DNA of 64,000 nucleotides. Origin: Candidatus Rhodoferax mariagerensis (lineage in GTDB: Bacteria > Pseudomonadota > Gammaproteobacteria > Burkholderiales > Burkholderiaceae_C). Position numbers and translations under genes: made by a program. Where the stretch lies: the NCBI GenBank assembly GCA_016719055.1, contig JADKAW010000042.1:1-64000 (forward strand). The letters run 5' to 3'. The first letter of the stretch is position 1; each line of letters begins with the position of its first letter. Below, piece by piece: positions 58,790 to 64,000 of this stretch. The notes beneath the pieces are model-generated. The model had not been told where the DNA came from. It was given only the letters and a program-made list of their open reading frames with translations, and made no database searches.

Positions 58790-60184
58790 ATGACCCTTGC
58801 AAACACCAAGCTCTATGCTCAGCGTCGCGCAGCGTTGGCTCAACGCATTGGCGTCGGCAGTATTGCCATCATTCCGACTGCACACGAGCAGCAACGAAAC
58901 CGCGACAGCGATTTTTTGTTTCGCCATGACAGTTATTTTTATTACCTAGCCGGCTTTACCGAGCCCAAGGCCTGGCTGGTCATCACCGGTGACGGTCACA
59001 GCACGCTCTTTTGCCAGCCCAAAGACCGAGAACGCGAAATCTGGGACGGCTTGCGTCTGGGCCCAGAGGAAGCGCCGCAGGCCTTGGGCGTTGACGAGGC
59101 GTTTTCAAGCGCCGAGCTGGATGCCAAACTACCCGCCCTGCTGGACGGGCGTGAATCCGTCTGGTATCCGTTTGCCACCCACAAGGGCCTGGAAACCCGC
59201 ATTGATGGCTGGCTCTGCGGCCTGCGCGCACGGGTGCGTTACGGCACGCTGGCACCTGAACAGCAGCGCGATCTGTGTGGTGTGCTCGACGAGATGCGTC
59301 TGGTCAAAGACACGCACGAGCAGGATGTGATGCGCCGCGCCGCCAAGATCAGCGCCGGTGCCCACGTGCGGGCCATGCAGCGTTGCGCCGGCATGTTGCG
59401 GGCAGGCCTGGAGGTGCGTGAATACCACCTCGATGCTGAACTGCTGCACGAATTTCGTCAGCATGGCTCGCAGTACCCAGCCTACGGCTCCATTGTGGCC
59501 GCCGGCGCCAACGCCTGTGTGTTGCACTACCGCGCTGATGCCGGGCGAGTACAAAGCGGCGAGCTGGTGCTGGTAGATGCCGGATGTGAACTCGACGGTT
59601 ATGCCAGCGACATCACCCGCACCTTTCCCGCCAATGGTGTTTTCACCGGCCCGCAACGCACGCTGTATGAGCTGGTGCTGGCCTCGCAGGCCGCCGCCGT
59701 GTCGGCCACCAAGCCCGGTGCTCGGTTTACCGACCCGCACGATGCAGTCGTGCGCGTGCTGGCGCAAGGCATGCTGGATGTTGGTTTGCTTGACAAAAAC
59801 AAGGCGGGCAGCGTAGACGACGTGATTGAAAAACGCGCCTATTTCCAGTTCTACATGCATCGCACCGGCCACTGGATTGGCATGGACGTGCACGACTGCG
59901 GTGTGTACACCGAGCCATCCGAGATTGGCCAGGTCAGCGAGCGCCGTGACGCGCTCACCGGCGACACCATTCGTGACCGGCCGGCGCGCATTCTGCGAGC
60001 TGGCATGGTGTTGACGATTGAGCCGGGCATCTACGTGCGCCCGGCCGAGGGCGTGCCCGAGGCGTTTCACAATATCGGCATACGCATTGAAGACGACGCA
60101 ATCGTGACAGCCACCGGTTGTGAGTTGATCAGCCGTGATGTGCCGGTGAGTGTGGCCGAGATTGAAGCGCTGATGCGGTCGTGA
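58790..60184 (+). CDS. pepP: Xaa-Pro aminopeptidase
   Basis: A 464-residue metallopeptidase that removes N-terminal residues preceding proline. The N-terminal domain has DSDFLFRHDSYFYYLAGFTE. The pita-bread catalytic domain has the dinuclear metal ligands in LVDAGCELDGYASDITRTFP (two Asp), HRTGHWIGMDVHD (His), MVLTIEPGIYV (Glu) and GIRIEDDAIVTATG (Glu). Length and motifs are typical of PepP. The iclR-type gene follows after 16 bp. Confidence 0.95.
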   Translation: MTLANTKLYAQRRAALAQRIGVGSIAIIPTAHEQQRNRDSDFLFRHDSYFYYLAGFTEPKAWLVITGDGHSTLFCQPKDREREIWDGLRLGPEEAPQALGVDEAFSSAELDAKLPALLDGRESVWYPFATHKGLETRIDGWLCGLRARVRYGTLAPEQQRDLCGVLDEMRLVKDTHEQDVMRRAAKISAGAHVRAMQRCAGMLRAGLEVREYHLDAELLHEFRQHGSQYPAYGSIVAAGANACVLHYRADAGRVQSGELVLVDAGCELDGYASDITRTFPANGVFTGPQRTLYELVLASQAAAVSATKPGARFTDPHDAVVRVLAQGMLDVGLLDKNKAGSVDDVIEKRAYFQFYMHRTGHWIGMDVHDCGVYTEPSEIGQVSERRDALTGDTIRDRPARILRAGMVLTIEPGIYVRPAEGVPEAFHNIGIRIEDDAIVTATGCELISRDVPVSVAEIEALMRS

Positions 60185-60200
60185 GCCCCAAGGTTGTGTC

Positions 60201-61019
60201 ATGCCTTTAAACCCCGAATTCACCGCCAGCAAAGACACCGAAGGCAAAAACGGCGTTCAATCGCTGGAAATCGGCATGACCATCTTGCGCGCTATCAGCA
60301 GCGGCCACCGGGCCATGATGCTCAAGGACATTGCCGCAGCGGCTGACATGCCGGCCTCTAAAGTACACCGCTATATCGTCAGCCTGGTGCGCTCAGGGCT
60401 GGTGGAGCAGGACACTGCAACATCACGCTACGACTTGGGCCCGTTTGCGCTGAGTCTGGGGTTGGTGGCGGTGGACCGACTGGACCGCGTCAAGCTGGGC
60501 CTTTCAGCCATCGCTGAACTGCGCGACGAGATCAACCAGACCACGGCGCTGGCGGTCTGGAGCGAGCACGGCCCGGTCATCATCCGGTCGGTGCGCCCTT
60601 ACCGCCCGATCACGGTCAACGTGGTCACCGGCACGGCACTGCATTTGCTGACTTCTGCCAGCGGCCGAGTATTCGCTGCGCACCTGCCGCACGAACTGAC
60701 TCGGGAACGAATTCGCGCGGAGCAGGCGCGGCTTCAGTTACCCAGAGAGTTGCTGACAGCTGTGGGCGTTGACGCCATGCTGGCACAGGTGCGGCAAGAT
60801 GGGGTATCCACCGTGGCCGACTATCACCTGGTGCCCGGAGTCGCTGCTGCTGCAGCACCGGTGTTCAATTTCAAACATGAGATCACGCTGTCGTTGTTGG
60901 CCATTGGTGTGAAAGACATGATTGACTTGTCGCCAACCGGGCCAGTGATCAGCGCGCTCAAGCGTTCGGCCAATGCGCTGTCTCTGCGGCTGGGGCATGC
61001 CCCAAGCCACCAAACCTAA
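60201..61019 (+). CDS. IclR-family transcriptional regulator
   Basis: A 272-residue regulator. The N-terminal winged HTH (~20-85: QSLEIGMTILRAISSGHRAM, LKDIAAAADMPASKVHRYIV) and C-terminal effector domain (TTALAVWSEHGPVIIRSVRP, VTGTALHLLTSASGRVFAAH, STVADYHLVPGVAAAAAPVF) are complete. Its stop overlaps the SDR gene stop on the other strand. IclR proteins often control nearby catabolic genes: the SDR or the livHMG operon are candidates. Confidence 0.9.
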   Translation: MPLNPEFTASKDTEGKNGVQSLEIGMTILRAISSGHRAMMLKDIAAAADMPASKVHRYIVSLVRSGLVEQDTATSRYDLGPFALSLGLVAVDRLDRVKLGLSAIAELRDEINQTTALAVWSEHGPVIIRSVRPYRPITVNVVTGTALHLLTSASGRVFAAHLPHELTRERIRAEQARLQLPRELLTAVGVDAMLAQVRQDGVSTVADYHLVPGVAAAAAPVFNFKHEITLSLLAIGVKDMIDLSPTGPVISALKRSANALSLRLGHAPSHQT

Positions 61020-61761
61020 CGTCCACCGCCCACATCGAGCAGTGCACCCGTGGTGTAGCTGGCACCACTGCTGAGCAGCCAACAATGGCGGATGCAACTT
61101 CCCCTGCAATACCTGGTCTTTGAATTGGAATGGTGGCAGCGAGGTGTTGTGCGCGCCCGGGCTGGCCACCCGAGGCATGGATGTCGGTGTCGATGATGCC
61201 AGGGCGCACGGCATTGACGCGAATGCTCTCGGTTGCCACTTCACGGGCCAGTCCCACGGTGAACGCGTCTATGGCTCCCTTGCTGGCGGCGTAGTCCACG
61301 TATTGCCCGGGGCTGCCCAACGTGGCGGCCACACTGGAAAGATTCACGATGGCACCGCCGCTGCCGCCATGGCGGGTGCTCATCCGCAATACCGCTTCTC
61401 GTGCACACAGCATGCTACCAATGACGTTGGTGTCAAAGATGCGCTTCATGCGCGTGACGGTCATTTTGTCCACGCGGCTAGCTACGTCCACTACACCAGC
61501 ATTGTTGACCAAGGCACGCAAGGGGCCGAGTTGCGCATCGATCGTGGCAAACATGGCTAGCACTTCGGCTTCATCCGCCACATCTGCCTGCACTGCGATG
61601 GCCTTGGCACCCATTTCACGAATCTGCCGGACCACACTTTCGGCAGCCAATTCATTGGCGCGGTAATTCACCACCACGGTGTAGCCGGCGCGGGCGGCCT
61701 GGAGCGCTGTGGCTGCGCCAATACCGCGAGAGGCACCAGTGATCAGAATGACAGGGTTCAC
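61016..61761 (-). CDS. SDR-family oxidoreductase, frameshifted near its end
   Basis: A classical short-chain dehydrogenase/reductase. VILITGASRGIGAATALQAA is the TGxxxGIG cofactor motif, LRALVNNAGVVD the NNAG motif, and YVDYAASKGAIDAFTVGLAR the YxxxK catalytic pair with the Ser in VNLSSVAATLG. The GTG start at 61761 (VNPVILITG) has GGAG about nine bases before it. Near 61095 one T seems lost (ATTGTTGG for ATTGTTTGG); with it restored the protein ends SSGASYTTGALLDVGGGR and stops at 61016. Substrate not predictable; NADPH preference is suggested by NYRAN after the second strand. Confidence 0.85.
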
Positions 61762-61978
61762 GGGGCCAGTGCTCCAAAGGTTGAGGGTACGATTTGGGTC
61801 AAGCGTGAATGCTAAGGTCAATCGCCCCAAACGGTAACATCTTCTTTCCCCGACACCAGAATACAAATAAATCAAATTTTTTGCGGTATCATTTGACAGA
61901 ATCAATTCCTTATTTCAGAATTTCAACCTCAAAACAAGCATCGAATGCATTCGACGCTAAAAAAACAGGAGACAAGAC
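61762..61978. promoter_or_regulatory. Divergent regulatory region between the SDR and liv genes
   Basis: AT-rich from 61860 to 61925. Candidate site for the IclR regulator; no clear operator palindrome seen. Confidence 0.35.
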
Positions 61979-62035
61979 ATGTTGATGTGGTCACCCCTTG
62001 GCGGGTTGCTTGACGTTGTGAGTTGGGGCAACTGA
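61979..62035 (+). CDS. 18-codon upstream ORF overlapping livH
   Basis: MLMWSPLGGLLDVVSWGN with AGGAGACAAGAC before its ATG. Its TGA shares a base with the livH ATG (TGATG), a typical translational-coupling arrangement. It may serve only to deliver ribosomes to livH. Confidence 0.45.
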   Translation: MLMWSPLGGLLDVVSWGN

Positions 62036-62910
62036 TGCTGGCCGAATTTCTGCAGTTTCTTTTTTCTGGCATCACCGTGGGTGCCACCTACGCGTTGGCA
62101 GCGCTGGGTTTCACACTGATCTACAACGCCAGCAATGTCATCAACTTTGCGCAGGGTGAGTTCATCATGCTCGGCGGCATGCTGGCGGTGTATTTCAGCC
62201 AGGCCGGATTGCCCTTGCCAGTGGCGTTGGTCCTGGCGATCGTGGTGCCGGCAATTGTGGGCGTGGTGGTGGAAAAGCTGGCAATTGAGCCGGTCAAGGG
62301 GGCTGAGTCGGTCACACTGATCATCATCACCATTGGCGCCTCGCTGGTGATTCGTGGCCTGGTCCAGGTCTGGCTGGGCAAGAACACCTTCAGCCTGCCA
62401 GCGTTCTCGGGCGACGTGCCGCTGCATTTTCTGGGTGCCACCTTGATGCCACAAAGCCTGTGGGTGCTGGGCGTCACCGCCGTGGTGGTGCTGGCACTGT
62501 GGTATTTCTTTAACCACACCCTCCATGGCAAGGCGATGCTGGCCACCTCGCACAACCGGGTAGCCGCTGAGCTGGTGGGGATCAACACCAACTGGGTTTT
62601 GTTTTTGAGCTTTGCCATGTCGGCGTCGCTGGGTGCGTTGGGCGGTATTCTGGTCACGCCCATCACATTGACCTCGTACGACGTGGGCATCATGCTGGGA
62701 CTCAAGGGTTTTGTCGCTGCGGTGGTTGGCGGCTTGGGCAATGGTCTGGGTGCCGTGGTGGGTGGTCTGCTGGTGGGCATTCTGGAGGCCATGGGCGCCG
62801 GCTATGTCTCGTCGTCGTACAAGGACGCGATGCCATTTGTGCTGATTCTGCTGATTTTGTTCTTTATGCCGCGCGGGTTGTTTGGTGGCAAATCCACCGA
62901 TCGGGTCTGA
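62035..62910 (+). CDS. livH: Branched-chain amino-acid ABC transporter permease LivH
   Basis: A ~291-residue inner-membrane permease with about eight hydrophobic segments. ITVGATYALAALGFTLIYNA, NVINFAQGEFIMLGGMLAVY, LALWYFFNHTLHGKAMLATS and GFVAAVVGGLGNGLGAVVGG are family signatures. I chose the ATG at 62035, coupled to the short ORF, rather than the TTG at 62023. Two bases separate its stop from livM. Substrate may be branched-chain amino acids or short amides/carboxylates, which this family also moves. Confidence 0.92.
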   Translation: MLAEFLQFLFSGITVGATYALAALGFTLIYNASNVINFAQGEFIMLGGMLAVYFSQAGLPLPVALVLAIVVPAIVGVVVEKLAIEPVKGAESVTLIIITIGASLVIRGLVQVWLGKNTFSLPAFSGDVPLHFLGATLMPQSLWVLGVTAVVVLALWYFFNHTLHGKAMLATSHNRVAAELVGINTNWVLFLSFAMSASLGALGGILVTPITLTSYDVGIMLGLKGFVAAVVGGLGNGLGAVVGGLLVGILEAMGAGYVSSSYKDAMPFVLILLILFFMPRGLFGGKSTDRV

Positions 62911-62912
62911 GC

Positions 62913-63845
62913 ATGTCAAGGAGCCCGTTTGTTGGTCTGTATGTCATCATGGCCATTTTGCTGGTGCTTCCCTTTGTGCTGCCCAACAGTTTTTATGTCG
63001 ACCTGGCAATTCGCATGGCGATCAATGCGGTGATTGTGCTGGGGCTGAACCTGCTGATTGGTTTTGCCGGTCAGATCAGTCTGGGGCACGCAGGTTTTCT
63101 GGGTATTGGTGCCTACGCCACCGCGGCTTTACCCGCCCATTTTGGCTGGCATCCGCTGCTGGCGATGCTCGCTGGTATGGTGGCCGCAGGCGCACTGGCG
63201 GCGCTGGTGGCGCGGCCAATTTTCAAGCTCAAGGGACATTACCTGGCGATGGCCACGCTGGGCTTGGGCATCATCATCAACATTGCGGTGCGCAACGAGG
63301 CGGCGCTAACCGGTGGCCCGGACGGTATGCCTGTGGGGCCGATGAGTGTGGCGGGTTTTGAGATTTCGGGCGACAAACACTGGTACTGGATCTGCGCTTT
63401 TGTGCTGGTTTTTAGCATCTGGGCCTCGCTGAGCCTGATTGATTCGCCGTTTGGCCGGGCCTTGCGCGCGCTACATGGCAGCGAGGTCGCTTCTAAAGTG
63501 GTGGGGGTCGATGTGGTGCGCTACAAGGTGGCCATCTTCGTGATGTCGGCGATTTTTGCCAGCTTTATGGGCAGCATCACCGCGCATTACGTGGGTTTTG
63601 TGACACCCAACCTGGCCGACTTTTTCCATTCGATTGAGCTGGTCACCATGGTGGTGATTGGCGGCATGGCCTCGGTGTATGGTTCGGTGGTGGGTGCCGT
63701 GCTGCTCACAGCATTGCCGCAGGCGCTGACGTCGTTTGAAGGCTGGGAAACCGTGGCGTTTGGCACCATTTTGATGCTGTGCATGATCTTTTTGCCCAAG
63801 GGGCTGGTGCCAACGTTGGCCGCCAAGCTGGGCAAAGGAGAGTAA
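62913..63845 (+). CDS. livM: Branched-chain amino-acid ABC transporter permease LivM
   Basis: A 310-residue permease paired with LivH. ILGLNLLIGFAGQISLGHAG-type N-terminal motif (seen as VLGLNLLIGFAGQISLGHAG), GHYLAMATLGLGIIINIAVR, LRALHGSEVASKVVGVDVVR and VTMVVIGGMASVYGSVVGAV are typical. Two bases before the next ATG, so the operon is tightly packed. Confidence 0.92.
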   Translation: MSRSPFVGLYVIMAILLVLPFVLPNSFYVDLAIRMAINAVIVLGLNLLIGFAGQISLGHAGFLGIGAYATAALPAHFGWHPLLAMLAGMVAAGALAALVARPIFKLKGHYLAMATLGLGIIINIAVRNEAALTGGPDGMPVGPMSVAGFEISGDKHWYWICAFVLVFSIWASLSLIDSPFGRALRALHGSEVASKVVGVDVVRYKVAIFVMSAIFASFMGSITAHYVGFVTPNLADFFHSIELVTMVVIGGMASVYGSVVGAVLLTALPQALTSFEGWETVAFGTILMLCMIFLPKGLVPTLAAKLGKGE

Positions 63846-63847
63846 AC

Positions 63848-64000
63848 ATGGCGCTGCTCGAAGTCAAAGACCTGTCGATCCATTTTGGCGGTGTCAAGGC
63901 GGTACAAAACGTCAGCTTCAGCATTGATGCCGGCATTGTGTATGCCGTTATTGGCCCCAACGGTGCCGGCAAAACCACGCTGTTCAACCTGATCACTGGC
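63848..64000 (+). CDS. livG: Branched-chain amino-acid ABC transporter ATP-binding protein LivG, 3'-truncated by window
   Basis: The first 51 codons are present: MALLEVKDLSIHFGGVKAVQ, then VIGPNGAGKTTLFNLITG, the Walker A motif of LivG. The rest lies beyond the window. The solute-binding and livF genes are expected downstream or elsewhere. Confidence 0.9.
   Translation, partial: MALLEVKDLSIHFGGVKAVQNVSFSIDAGIVYAVIGPNGAGKTTLFNLITG

Overview
The window looks like a betaproteobacterial chromosome of the Comamonadaceae (Rhodoferax/Polaromonas-like). The reasons are the protein styles (PhaM, HemW/RdgB pairing, LivHMG, CBS protein), moderately high GC, and at least fourteen copies of a ~50-nt intergenic repeat that I associate from memory with that family. 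Many genes carry one-base indels, mostly at short homopolymers. I read these mainly as sequencing or assembly error, although some copies in the repeat region are truly decayed.

Layout. 1-4.4 kb: housekeeping block (DUF1850 remnant, CBS protein, hemW, rdgB, PQQ-type sugar dehydrogenase). 4.5-33 kb: an expanded accessory locus with six repeats of a cassette. Each cassette has a long exported DUF1566 (Lcl-type) protein, here type I, and a short exported DUF1566 protein, type II, both on the minus strand. In most cassettes an Avd-like four-helix gene or its remnant lies between them. The twelve DUF1566 genes share an almost constant end (YVRLVRSGQ) preceded by a segment that varies codon by codon, mostly as NNC. 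That is the footprint expected of adenine mutagenesis of AAC codons by a diversity-generating retroelement (DGR). No reverse transcriptase or template repeat is in the window, so I read this as a DGR target array served from elsewhere. Interleaved are three copies of an AAA ATPase/PD-(D/E)XK-like gene, two toxin-antitoxin modules, 5' fragments of rdgB, antitoxin 3' fragments and a ~160-bp MITE-like element.

33-44 kb: HipBA, a CsgG-like lipoprotein, a Sel1 protein, a FliD-like protein, a type IIG restriction-modification enzyme, a membrane protein, a FIST protein and PhaM. 44.5-50.6 kb: four minus-strand genes and one divergent plus-strand gene matching the glyoxylate-assimilation half of the 3-hydroxypropionate bi-cycle (mcl, mct, two succinyl-CoA:malate CoA-transferase subunits, meh). 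They would let the cell turn glyoxylate plus propionyl-CoA into pyruvate plus acetyl-CoA if a mesaconyl-C1-CoA hydratase is present elsewhere. 50.7-64 kb: cytosine-deaminase-like amidohydrolase, a two-gene signalling operon (HDOD-hybrid histidine kinase, then REC-PAS-GGDEF-EAL), pepP, an IclR regulator, an SDR oxidoreductase and the start of a livHMG branched-chain amino-acid ABC transporter operon.
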